Below, piece by piece: positions 42,372 through 49,740 of a stretch of 64,000 nt of DNA. The stretch spans positions 62,001-126,000 of the forward strand of contig JACPFR010000018.1 of the NCBI GenBank assembly GCA_016182905.1. Direction: 5' to 3'. The DNA comes from Elusimicrobiota bacterium (lineage in GTDB: Bacteria > Elusimicrobiota > Elusimicrobia > UBA1565 > UBA9628). The notes beneath the pieces are model-generated. The model did not search any database and was not told the DNA's origin. It was given only the letters and a program-made list of their open reading frames with translations. The first letter of the stretch is position 1; every line of letters begins with the position of its first letter. A program made the position numbers and the translations under genes.

Positions 42372-43127
42372 ATGAAGGCCCTCCTGTGCGCGCTGCTCCT
42401 CGCGGTCCCCGCGGCCGCCGCGGAGCCGGACATCCGCGACCTCGTGGACAAGGCCAACAAGGCCCTGCGCGGCGACTCGAGCCACGGCCGCCTGACCATG
42501 ACCATCGAGACGCCGGAGTGGAAGCGCTCGCTCGAGATCGAGGGCTGGAACAAGGAGCGCACCTACGCCTTCATCAAGATCCTCGCCCCGGCCAAGGAGC
42601 GGGGGAACACCACCTTGCGCCGCAAGACCGAGATGTGGGTCTGGCTGCCGAAGGTCGAGCGCGTGATCAAGATCCCTCCCACGATGATGCACTCGACCTG
42701 GCAGGGCTCGGACTTCACCTACGAGGACATCGTCAAGGCCGACTCCATCGTCAAGGACTACACGCACAAGCTCCTCAAGACGACGAAGGAGGAGGGGCGC
42801 ACGGTCTACCACATCGAGGCGACCCCGAAGCCCGACGCGCCCGTCGTCTGGGGCAAGGTGCTGACCGACGTGGCCTATTACGACGACGACGGATCGGTCA
42901 TACCCCTCAACGAGCTCGACTACTCCGAGCGCGGCGAGCTCATCCGCACGATCACGCTCTCCGACGTCAAGGTCATGAGCGGGCGGCGCGTGCCGGCGCG
43001 GCTGGAGTGCGTGCCCGCGCGGAAGCCGGGCCAGCGCACGATTCTCCATTACAAAGAGCTCGAGTTCGATATCCCGCTGGAAGAGAATTTCTTCAGCTAC
43101 CAGCGCCTGCAGAAGGGCGGGGGCTGA
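42372..43127 (+). CDS. Outer-membrane lipoprotein-sorting (LolA-like, COG2834) protein
   Basis: 251 aa with a signal peptide (ending AAAA|EP). SHGRLTMTIETPEWKRSLEIEGW, RRKTEMWVWLPKVERVIKIPP and the run SDFTYEDIVKADSIVKDYTH are typical of the periplasmic LolA-like proteins encoded next to FtsX-type permeases. It probably carries lipids or lipoproteins for the ABC system downstream. TAGAAT lies 8 nt before the ATG. The permease starts 2 nt after its stop. Confidence 0.82.
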   Translation: MKALLCALLLAVPAAAAEPDIRDLVDKANKALRGDSSHGRLTMTIETPEWKRSLEIEGWNKERTYAFIKILAPAKERGNTTLRRKTEMWVWLPKVERVIKIPPTMMHSTWQGSDFTYEDIVKADSIVKDYTHKLLKTTKEEGRTVYHIEATPKPDAPVVWGKVLTDVAYYDDDGSVIPLNELDYSERGELIRTITLSDVKVMSGRRVPARLECVPARKPGQRTILHYKELEFDIPLEENFFSYQRLQKGGG

Positions 43128-43128
43128 C

Positions 43129-44343
43129 CTGCTCCGCCTCGCCTGGCGCAACGTCTGGCGCAACCGCCGCCGCAGCCTGATCAACGTGGCCGCGATGGGC
43201 TTCGGCCTGGCCGCGATCATGCTCGGCCAGAGCATGATCCGCTCCCTTCAGATCCAGCTCGTCGAAAAGGCGACGGGCTCGATCACGGGGCACGTGCGCG
43301 TCCAGCGCAGCGACGTCGACGAGTCCAAGTTCCCCGACAAGTTCATGCCCGACCCCGAGCCGGCCGCGAAGGTCCTCGACGCCGACCCCCGGGTCGCGAT
43401 CTGGGGCCGGCGCATCCAGATGACCGGCCTCGTGTCCGCGCCGAGCGCGTCCCTGGGCGCGCTGATCTGCGCCGTCGAGCCCGACCGGGAGAAGAAGCTC
43501 ACCGACATGTCCTCCTACATCAAGGAGGGGACCTATCTCGAGACGGACGGCAAGGGCATCGTCATGGGCCGCAAGATCGCCAACCGCCTCGACGTCCGCC
43601 TCGGGGAGAAGGTCGTCATCATGGCCCAGGCCGCGGACGGCTCGATGGGCGCCGAGGCCTTCCGCCTCGTCGGGATCCAGGTCACCGGCTCGGAGTCCTT
43701 CGACGGCCAGATCGTCTGGATCCCGCTGAAGGCCATGCAGGAGATGCTCGGCCGCCCCGGCCAGGCCAACCAGCTGGCGGCGCGCGTCGTCGACATCGAG
43801 GCCGCCGAGGCGGTCGCCGCCGACGTCGACGCGCGGCTGCCGCCGGGCAACATCCGCGCGATCAGCTGGAAGAAGATCGACCGGGAGATCATCGGCATCC
43901 AGGCCTTCCAGAACGGCATCCTGACCGTCGTGCTGTTCATCGTGTTCGCCATCGTGGCGCTGGGCATCCTCAACACCCAGCTGATGAGCCTGTTCGAGCG
44001 CGTGCGGGAGTTCGGCGTGCTGATGGCCATCGGCGCCCGCCCGCGCTGGATCGTGCGGCTGATCCTGGCCGAGTCGCTCGTCCTCGGCCTCGTCGGGACC
44101 TTGCTCGGCCTGACGCTCGGGGCCGCGATGATCGCGTACTTCGGCCGCAACGGCCTTCATCTTCCCGTCGGCGAGGCCTTCTCCTACTTCCTGCCTTTCC
44201 CGTCGGTGATCTACCTCGTCCCCGCGTGGCGCATGCACGCCTTCGCCTGCTTCTCCGTCTTCCTGATCACCTTGCTGGCCTCCTTGCCCCCGGCGCTGCG
44301 CGCCGGGCGGCTGAAGCCGGCGGAGGCGCTGCGCCATGTCTAA
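43129..44343 (+). CDS. FtsX/LolE-like ABC transporter permease (probable CTG start)
   Basis: 404 aa. N-terminal LRLAWRNVWRNRRRSLINV is the standard cytoplasmic start of MacB/LolC-type permeases, followed by a helix, a large periplasmic domain and three C-terminal helices (VVLFIVFAIVALGILNTQLM, LGLVGTLLGLTLGAAM, HAFACFSVFLITLLASLPPAL). No ATG/GTG/TTG precedes that conserved N-terminus; CTG at 43129 does and is taken as start. ATG 43186 would remove it. The ATPase gene overlaps its end. Confidence 0.82.
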   Translation: MLRLAWRNVWRNRRRSLINVAAMGFGLAAIMLGQSMIRSLQIQLVEKATGSITGHVRVQRSDVDESKFPDKFMPDPEPAAKVLDADPRVAIWGRRIQMTGLVSAPSASLGALICAVEPDREKKLTDMSSYIKEGTYLETDGKGIVMGRKIANRLDVRLGEKVVIMAQAADGSMGAEAFRLVGIQVTGSESFDGQIVWIPLKAMQEMLGRPGQANQLAARVVDIEAAEAVAADVDARLPPGNIRAISWKKIDREIIGIQAFQNGILTVVLFIVFAIVALGILNTQLMSLFERVREFGVLMAIGARPRWIVRLILAESLVLGLVGTLLGLTLGAAMIAYFGRNGLHLPVGEAFSYFLPFPSVIYLVPAWRMHAFACFSVFLITLLASLPPALRAGRLKPAEALRHV

Positions 44344-45025
44344 GCTCGTCGAGGTCTCCAACCTCCACAAGGTGTACCCCGGCGGCTCGAAGGTCGCCGC
44401 GCTCAAGGGCATCGACCTCGTGATCGCGCGGGGGGAGTTCACCGCGCTGGCCGGCCCGTCGGGCTCGGGCAAGTCCACCTTGCTCAATATGATCGGGACG
44501 CTGGACCGGCCGACGAAGGGGACGGTCAGCTACGACGGCCACGTCGTCTCGTCGCTGGGGGCCGATCCCCTTTCAGATTTCCGCCTGCGCTCGCTCGGCT
44601 TCGTGTTCCAGGCCTACAACCTCATCCCGGTCCTGACCGCCGTCGAGAACGTCGAGTATCCTCTCGTGCTGCAGGGCATGGACGCGGCCGAACGCCGCGC
44701 GCTCGCGGAGGAGGCCCTGGCCTGGGTCGGGCTCGAGACCTACGCCGAGCGCCGCCCCGACCTGCTCTCCGGCGGCCAGCAGCAGCGCGTCGCCGTCGCC
44801 CGCGCGATCGTCACGCGCCCGTCGCTCGTGCTCGCCGACGAGCCGACGGCCAACCTCGACTCCAAGACCGGCGCCCAGCTCTTAGACCTCATGGAAGGAT
44901 TGAATCGCGACCACGGCATCACCTTCCTGTTCTCGAGCCACGACGGCGCGGTCCTCGAGCGCGCCCGACGCGTCGTCCGCCTCCAGGACGGCGAGCTTCT
45001 CTCCGACGAAACGCGAACGGATTGA
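44336..45025 (+). CDS. LolD/MacB-type ABC transporter ATPase
   Basis: 229 aa ABC ATPase: Walker A GPSGSGKSTLLN, Q-loop FVFQAYNLIPVLTAVENV, signature LLSGGQQQRVAVARA, Walker B SLVLADEPTANLD, H-loop FSSHD. The LIPVLTAVENV and ADEPTANLD forms are those of the LolD/MacB/FtsE group. It pairs with the upstream permease and LolA-like protein in a lipoprotein or lipid trafficking system. Its stop codon overlaps the TTG start of the barrel gene, exactly where the inverted-repeat element begins. Confidence 0.92.
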   Translation: MSKLVEVSNLHKVYPGGSKVAALKGIDLVIARGEFTALAGPSGSGKSTLLNMIGTLDRPTKGTVSYDGHVVSSLGADPLSDFRLRSLGFVFQAYNLIPVLTAVENVEYPLVLQGMDAAERRALAEEALAWVGLETYAERRPDLLSGGQQQRVAVARAIVTRPSLVLADEPTANLDSKTGAQLLDLMEGLNRDHGITFLFSSHDGAVLERARRVVRLQDGELLSDETRTD

Positions 45026-46221
45026 ACCACAAAGACACAAAGACACGAAGGACGAGCGGCAAGAGGGTTAACGTCGACGTAAACCTTCTCTTCCGTTCTT
45101 CGTGTCTTTGTGCCTTTGTGGTTCTTTCGTTTCCGTCGCCGGCCTCGGCCGGCGTGAAGGCCGGCGGCTACCTCAAGGACTTCTGGCAGTACTCCCATTC
45201 CGCCCTCGACGGCCGCGCCTACAACCTCAACACCGCCCGCGCGCGCCTGACCCTCGACGCGGAGAAGTCGGCGCTCAAGGCGCACGTCGATTTCGACCAG
45301 CAGGTCGCCGCCGGCTCCTTCTTCCGCACCACGGAGTTCCGGCAGTTCGGCTACGCGCCGCCCAAGCCCTGGCTCGACATGGAGCACACCGTCTCGACGG
45401 GCACGACCAACGGCTACGGCGTCGGCGCCTACCGCGCCTGGGTCGGCGTCGAGGACGAGAGCGGCGTCGTCCGCGCCGGCCGCCAGCGCATCGCCTGGGG
45501 CAGCGGCAAGCTCTGGAACCCGACCGACGTCCTGAACCCCTACGACCCGACGACCGTCGAGCGCGACGAGCGCCGCGGCGTGGACGCCCTGTACGGCCGC
45601 GCGGGAGTCGGTTCCCTCGGCCAGGCCGAGCTGGCCTGGGCGCCGGGCGACTATTGGGTCGATCACGCCCTACTCGCGCGAGGGCGCGCGAACTGGGAGG
45701 GCTGGGACGCCGCGCTGATGGGCGGCAAGATCCCGGGCTCGACGGCGTCGTTCGTCATCGGCGGCGACTTCGCCGGCGCCGTCCTCGAGGGCACCGCCCA
45801 CGGGGAGGTCGCCTGGTTCAGCCCCGAGACGCGGACGCCGTATTGGAAAGCCGGCCTGGGCTACGATTACAACTTCCCGTCGGGCACGGCGGTCCTCGTC
45901 GAGGTCTACCACGCCGGCAACGGCCAGGCCGACCCGCGGCGGTACGACTACGCGTCCCTGCGCGCGGGCAAGGAGCAGGGCGTCGCCCGGAACTACGCGG
46001 GCGCGACCTTCACCAAGGACCTGCACACCTTGCTCAAGCTCGAGTGCGCCGCCCTCGTCAACGCCGACGACGGCTCCACGCTCGCCTACCCGAGCCTGTC
46101 CTGGAACGCGCTCCCCGACCTGTGGCTGACCGCCGCGTGGCGGCGCTTCGGCGGCGACGCGCTCGACGAATTCGGGCGCCAGCCCAACGCCGCCGTGCTG
46201 ACCGCGCAATATTGGTTTTAA
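45022..46221 (+). CDS. Outer-membrane beta-barrel protein with repeat-encoded signal peptide
   Basis: 399 aa from TTG 45022 (TTGA overlap with the ATPase stop). Residues 1-~35 (NHKDTKTRRTSGK..., then LLFRSSCLCAFVV) are translated from a ~101-bp inverted-repeat element; they continue into SFPSPASA|G to give a basic n-region, hydrophobic core and AxA cleavage site. The mature protein has beta-strands throughout and ends AVLTAQYWF with terminal Phe. It lies downstream of LolA-like, permease and ATPase genes, so it may be the barrel those genes serve. No other start codon would give a signal peptide. Confidence 0.75.
   Translation: MNHKDTKTRRTSGKRVNVDVNLLFRSSCLCAFVVLSFPSPASAGVKAGGYLKDFWQYSHSALDGRAYNLNTARARLTLDAEKSALKAHVDFDQQVAAGSFFRTTEFRQFGYAPPKPWLDMEHTVSTGTTNGYGVGAYRAWVGVEDESGVVRAGRQRIAWGSGKLWNPTDVLNPYDPTTVERDERRGVDALYGRAGVGSLGQAELAWAPGDYWVDHALLARGRANWEGWDAALMGGKIPGSTASFVIGGDFAGAVLEGTAHGEVAWFSPETRTPYWKAGLGYDYNFPSGTAVLVEVYHAGNGQADPRRYDYASLRAGKEQGVARNYAGATFTKDLHTLLKLECAALVNADDGSTLAYPSLSWNALPDLWLTAAWRRFGGDALDEFGRQPNAAVLTAQYWF
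45024..45124. repeat. Inverted-repeat (MITE/palindromic) element, KDTKTRR type
   Basis: Terminal 27-nt arms 45024-45050 and 45098-45124 are inverse complements with one mismatch (outer sequence GAACCACAAAGACACAAAGA). The interior is itself nearly palindromic around ACGTCGACGT. Both strands translate to related peptides (NHKxTKTRR...VDVN...CLCxFVV). Repeats with this peptide signature are scattered through many bacterial genomes. Confidence 0.85.
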
Positions 46222-46235
46222 GCTAGACTGTCGCC

Positions 46236-47375
46236 ATGACCGCCATCGCCCTCGCCGCCCTCCTGGCCTCGTCCTCCGCCGCCGCGCCGGGGCCGAAGGC
46301 CCCCGAGCTCAAGATCGCCAAGGTCTTCAACGCCCCGGTCTCCGAGGTCAAGAGCCTCGCGAGCCTCAAGGGCAAGGTCGTCTTCGTCGAGTTCTGGGCC
46401 ACCTGGTGCGCGCCGTGCGTCGCGGGCGTCCCGCGCACGAACCGCCTGATCGACGCGCTCAAAGGGGAGCCCGTCGTCTTCCTCTCCGTGACCGACGAAC
46501 CCGCGGACCAGATCGCGGCGTTCCTCAAGACCCACGAGTTCAAGTCCTGGGTCGGCGTGGACGAGGCGAGGTCGTCGCTCAAGGCCTACAAGGTCCGCGG
46601 CCGTCCCGACGGCTACCTGATCGGCAAGGACGGGACCTTGCTCGCGCGGATCTTTCCCGATTCCCTCAAGGAAAGCGACGTGCGCGACGCGATCGCCGGC
46701 CGCTTCACGCCGGTCCCGGTCAAGTTCGGCGGCGGCGAAGGACCCGCCCTCCCGGCGGCGTCCGGCCGGACCCTCTTCGAGGTCCTGATCTCCTCGGCCG
46801 CGGGCGAGCCTTCCATGAGCCGCGGCGACGGCATGCTCGAGGGCGGGGGGCTTCCGTTCTCCGCCCTCCTCGCCTGGATCTGGGACGTCGAGGACGAGCA
46901 GGTCGTCGTCGACGCCCCGGCGCCCGACTCCTTCAACTTCCGGCTCCGGACGCCGCCGGAGGGCTTCGAGCGAGGCCGCGAGCTGCTGAAGCAGGCGGTG
47001 CAGGCCGCCTTCGCCGTGCGCGTGGAGCCCATGATCAAGGAGACCGACGTCTTCCTGCTGACCCTGTCCACGGAGGCGGGCGCGCCGCGTCCGCAGCTCG
47101 GGGACCCGGCGCTCAAGCCCGGGATCATGGCCTCCGGCGGCGGCCGCCTTCTCGGCCGGTCGACGATGGCCCGTTTCGCGAAGGCGCTCTGGATGGGCTC
47201 TCCCAAGCCGGTCATCGACGCCACCGGCCTCGACGGGCTGTATTTCCTCGACCTCGAGTGGAAGCGCCGGGACGACGCCGCCCGCGACCGCGCGCTCGCG
47301 GCTCACGGGCTGAAGCTCGTCCCCGGACGGCGCGAGGTGGAATTCCTGCGGGTCCTGCCCGCCAAGAAGGACTAG
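46236..47375 (+). CDS. TlpA-like thioredoxin fused to DUF3738
   Basis: 379 aa with a signal peptide (ALAALLASSSAAA). Residues ~25-160 form a thioredoxin/TlpA domain with the redox motif FWATWCAPCVAGVPRT. Residues ~170-375 match DUF3738 (TIGR03435 type), ending DGLYFLDLEWKR...GLKLVPGRREVEFLRV. The protein should be exported and may reduce or rearrange envelope disulfides. TAGACT lies 6 nt before the ATG. The next genes are DsbD-like and another thioredoxin-like protein, a redox cluster. Confidence 0.85.
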   Translation: MTAIALAALLASSSAAAPGPKAPELKIAKVFNAPVSEVKSLASLKGKVVFVEFWATWCAPCVAGVPRTNRLIDALKGEPVVFLSVTDEPADQIAAFLKTHEFKSWVGVDEARSSLKAYKVRGRPDGYLIGKDGTLLARIFPDSLKESDVRDAIAGRFTPVPVKFGGGEGPALPAASGRTLFEVLISSAAGEPSMSRGDGMLEGGGLPFSALLAWIWDVEDEQVVVDAPAPDSFNFRLRTPPEGFERGRELLKQAVQAAFAVRVEPMIKETDVFLLTLSTEAGAPRPQLGDPALKPGIMASGGGRLLGRSTMARFAKALWMGSPKPVIDATGLDGLYFLDLEWKRRDDAARDRALAAHGLKLVPGRREVEFLRVLPAKKD

Positions 47376-47382
47376 CGCGGCG

Positions 47383-49041
47383 ATGCGCGGCCTCGTCTTC
47401 GCCGCCCTCCTCGCCGCGCCCGCCTCGGCCGGGCACGTGAAGGCGGCGCTGTACGCGGCCGGCGAGCGGGCCGCCCTCGTCCTCCGGCACGATCCCCATT
47501 GGCACACCTACTGGTCCAACCCCGGCGACTCCGGCCTGGCCACCAAGCTGACGCCGGGCATGCTCGAGTTCCCGGCGCCGGAGCGCATCGTCGCCGGGCC
47601 GCTCACGAGCTTCGGCTACTCCGGCGAGGTCGCGATCCCGGCCCGGCTCCCGAAAGGCGCGCGGCGGTTCACCGCGACCTGGCTCGAGTGCGCCGAGGTG
47701 TGCGTCCCCGGCCGGGCCGAGCTGACCCCCGAGGCCGGGCGCCGCGAGCTCGTCTCCGAGGCCTGGGAGCGCCTGCCCAAGCCCGACCCGGCCGCGGCCC
47801 TCGGCGCGTTCCGCCGCGGCGACCGCGTCGTCCTCGAGCTCGCCGGCCGCCACCCGCTCGCCGAGTTCTTCCCGTCGGCGCCCGGCGCCTTCGAGGGCGC
47901 GCGCGGGGCCGTCGCGGTCGCCCCGACGCGCACCGAGCTCGCGCTGCAGAAGGCCCCCGGCGCCCCGGACCTCGCGGCGCTGTCCGGCGTGCTCGTCCGT
48001 CCCGGCCTGCCGCCCGTCGCGGTCTCCGTGCCCGTGTCCGCGGGGGGCGTCGCCCTGCGCAACCTCCTGCTCGCCTTCCTCGGCGGGCTGCTGCTCAACC
48101 TCATGCCCTGCGTGTTCCCCGTGCTCGCCCTCAAGGTGGCCGGGCTGCTCGAGCGCCCGGGCCGCGGCCACGCGCTGGCGTACACGCTCGGCGTGATGAC
48201 GAGCTTCCTCGCGCTCGCGGGAGGCCTGCTCGCCGCGCGCGCCGCGGGCGCCTCGCTCGGCTGGGGCTTCCAGCTCCAGTCGCCGTGGGTCGTCGGCGCG
48301 CTCGCCGCGCTGTTCGCCGCGATCGGCCTGAACCTGCTCGGCGCCTTCGAGGTCGGCACGCGCCTGATGTCCCTCGGCGCGCGCGGCGGCGGCGGCTCGT
48401 TCTCCTCCGGCGTGTTCGCCGTCGTCGTCGCCGCGCCCTGCACCGCGCCGTTCATGGGCGCGGCCCTCGGCTGGGCGCTGTCCCGCCCGGCCTGGGAGGC
48501 GCTCTCGGTGTTCGCCGCCCTCGGCCTCGGCACGGCGGCGCCTTACGCCGCCCTCGCCTCCTGGCCCGCCTTGCTCGAGCGCCTGCCGCGTCCCGGCCCG
48601 TGGATGGTGACGCTCAAGAAGCTGCTGTCGGTGCCGATGTTCACCACGGCCCTCTGGCTGCTCTGGGTGCTGTGGCGCCTGCTCGCCCCGCCGGTCTCCG
48701 CCGACACGCTCTGGAAGACCTGGTCCCCCGAGGCCGTTCAGGAAGCCCGCGCCTCCGGCAAGACCGTCTTCGTCGACTTCACCGCCGCCTGGTGCCTGTC
48801 CTGCCAGGTCAACGAGCGCGTCGTGCTGTCGCGCCCGGAGGTCAGGGCCGCGCTCGGCAAAGGGATCGCGTTCAAGGCCGACTGGACGGACAAGAACCAC
48901 GTCATCGAGGCGGAACTCGCCAAGCATGGACGCGCCGGCGTGCCGCTGTATATCGTCTATCCGAAGGGCGGGGAAGCCGTCACCTTGCCCGAGATCTTGA
49001 CTCCGGGCCTCGTGCTCGAGACATTGGGGGAGAAACCATGA
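47383..49041 (+). CDS. DsbD-like transmembrane thiol:disulfide interchange protein
   Basis: 552 aa. A signal peptide is followed by a periplasmic DsbD_N-like domain (HDPHWHTYWSNPGDSGLATK). The membrane domain of about eight helices has paired Cys in LMPCVFPVLALKV and VVAAPCTAPFMG. The C-terminal thioredoxin domain has FTAAWCLSCQVNE. This is the DsbD electron relay from cytoplasmic thioredoxin to the periplasm. It is 7 nt downstream of the TlpA-DUF3738 gene and overlaps the next gene by 4 nt. Confidence 0.9.
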   Translation: MRGLVFAALLAAPASAGHVKAALYAAGERAALVLRHDPHWHTYWSNPGDSGLATKLTPGMLEFPAPERIVAGPLTSFGYSGEVAIPARLPKGARRFTATWLECAEVCVPGRAELTPEAGRRELVSEAWERLPKPDPAAALGAFRRGDRVVLELAGRHPLAEFFPSAPGAFEGARGAVAVAPTRTELALQKAPGAPDLAALSGVLVRPGLPPVAVSVPVSAGGVALRNLLLAFLGGLLLNLMPCVFPVLALKVAGLLERPGRGHALAYTLGVMTSFLALAGGLLAARAAGASLGWGFQLQSPWVVGALAALFAAIGLNLLGAFEVGTRLMSLGARGGGGSFSSGVFAVVVAAPCTAPFMGAALGWALSRPAWEALSVFAALGLGTAAPYAALASWPALLERLPRPGPWMVTLKKLLSVPMFTTALWLLWVLWRLLAPPVSADTLWKTWSPEAVQEARASGKTVFVDFTAAWCLSCQVNERVVLSRPEVRAALGKGIAFKADWTDKNHVIEAELAKHGRAGVPLYIVYPKGGEAVTLPEILTPGLVLETLGEKP

Positions 49042-49625
49042 AGACCGTCCTCGCCGCCGTCCTGCTGTCGCTCGCGTCCGCCGCCCACGCCGCCCCCGAG
49101 CTGGGCAAGCCCGCGCCCGACTTCACGCTCACCGACCAGAGCGGCAAGCCGGTCAAGCTCTCCGACTCCAAGGGCAAGCTCGTCGTCCTCGAGTGGTTCA
49201 ACGAGGGCTGCCCGTTCGTGCAGAAGCACTACGGCTCGAGGAACATGCAGGGCCTGCAGAAGAAGTACGGGGCCAAGGGCGTCGTCTGGTACACGATCGT
49301 GTCCTCCAAGGAAGGCAAGCAGGGCCACCTGACGCCCGCCGACGCGACGGACCGCCTCAAGGCCATGTCGTCGAAAGCCATCCTGCTCGACGGGAAAGGC
49401 GACGTGGGCCGACTCTACGGCGCGAAGACCACGCCGCACATGTTCGTCGTGGACAAGAAGGGCGCGCTGATCTACATGGGCGCCATCGACGACAACGCCA
49501 GCGCCGACCCCGAGGACGTGAAGACCGCGAAGAACCACGTCGCCGCCGCGCTCGACGAGGCTCTCGCCGGCAAGCCGGTCTCGACGCCCTCGTCGCGCCC
49601 CTACGGCTGCTCGGTCAAGTACTGA
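49038..49625 (+). CDS. Periplasmic redoxin/AhpC-TSA-like thioredoxin-fold protein
   Basis: 195 aa with a signal peptide (ASAAHA|AP) and a peroxiredoxin-like fold: APDFTLTDQSGKPVKLSDSKGK, then VVLEWFNEGCPFVQKHYGS. The redox site has one Cys (GCPFVQKHY), not CxxC, as in the family of redoxins with FNxxCPFVxKHY; another Cys is near the C-terminus (PYGCSVKY). Its electrons plausibly come from the overlapping DsbD-like gene. GGGGGAG lies before the ATG. Confidence 0.82.
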   Translation: MKTVLAAVLLSLASAAHAAPELGKPAPDFTLTDQSGKPVKLSDSKGKLVVLEWFNEGCPFVQKHYGSRNMQGLQKKYGAKGVVWYTIVSSKEGKQGHLTPADATDRLKAMSSKAILLDGKGDVGRLYGAKTTPHMFVVDKKGALIYMGAIDDNASADPEDVKTAKNHVAAALDEALAGKPVSTPSSRPYGCSVKY

Positions 49626-49639
49626 TCCGCCAGCAACGC

Positions 49640-49659
49640 GACTGTTTCCGGAAACAGTT
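49640..49659 (+). terminator. Stop-proximal palindrome (second GACTGTTTCCGGAAACAGTT)
   Basis: An exact second copy of the 20-mer after radC, again in gene orientation and 14 nt after the stop codon. A further inverted repeat follows: GAAAGGCCC (49660-49668) with GGGCCTTTC (49692-49700). No U-tract is seen after either. Confidence 0.5.
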
Positions 49660-49740
49660 GAAAGGCCCTTAGGACCAACGGTTTCGAGTCGGGGCCTTTC
49701 GGCCCATGACCGGATCCTCGGCGCGAGGTATACTGGAATA

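Noticed and set aside
45024-45124. An insertion sequence or a second gene on the minus strand
   Set aside because: The element is ~100 bp with no transposase; the minus-strand frame is the palindromic mirror of the plus-strand one.
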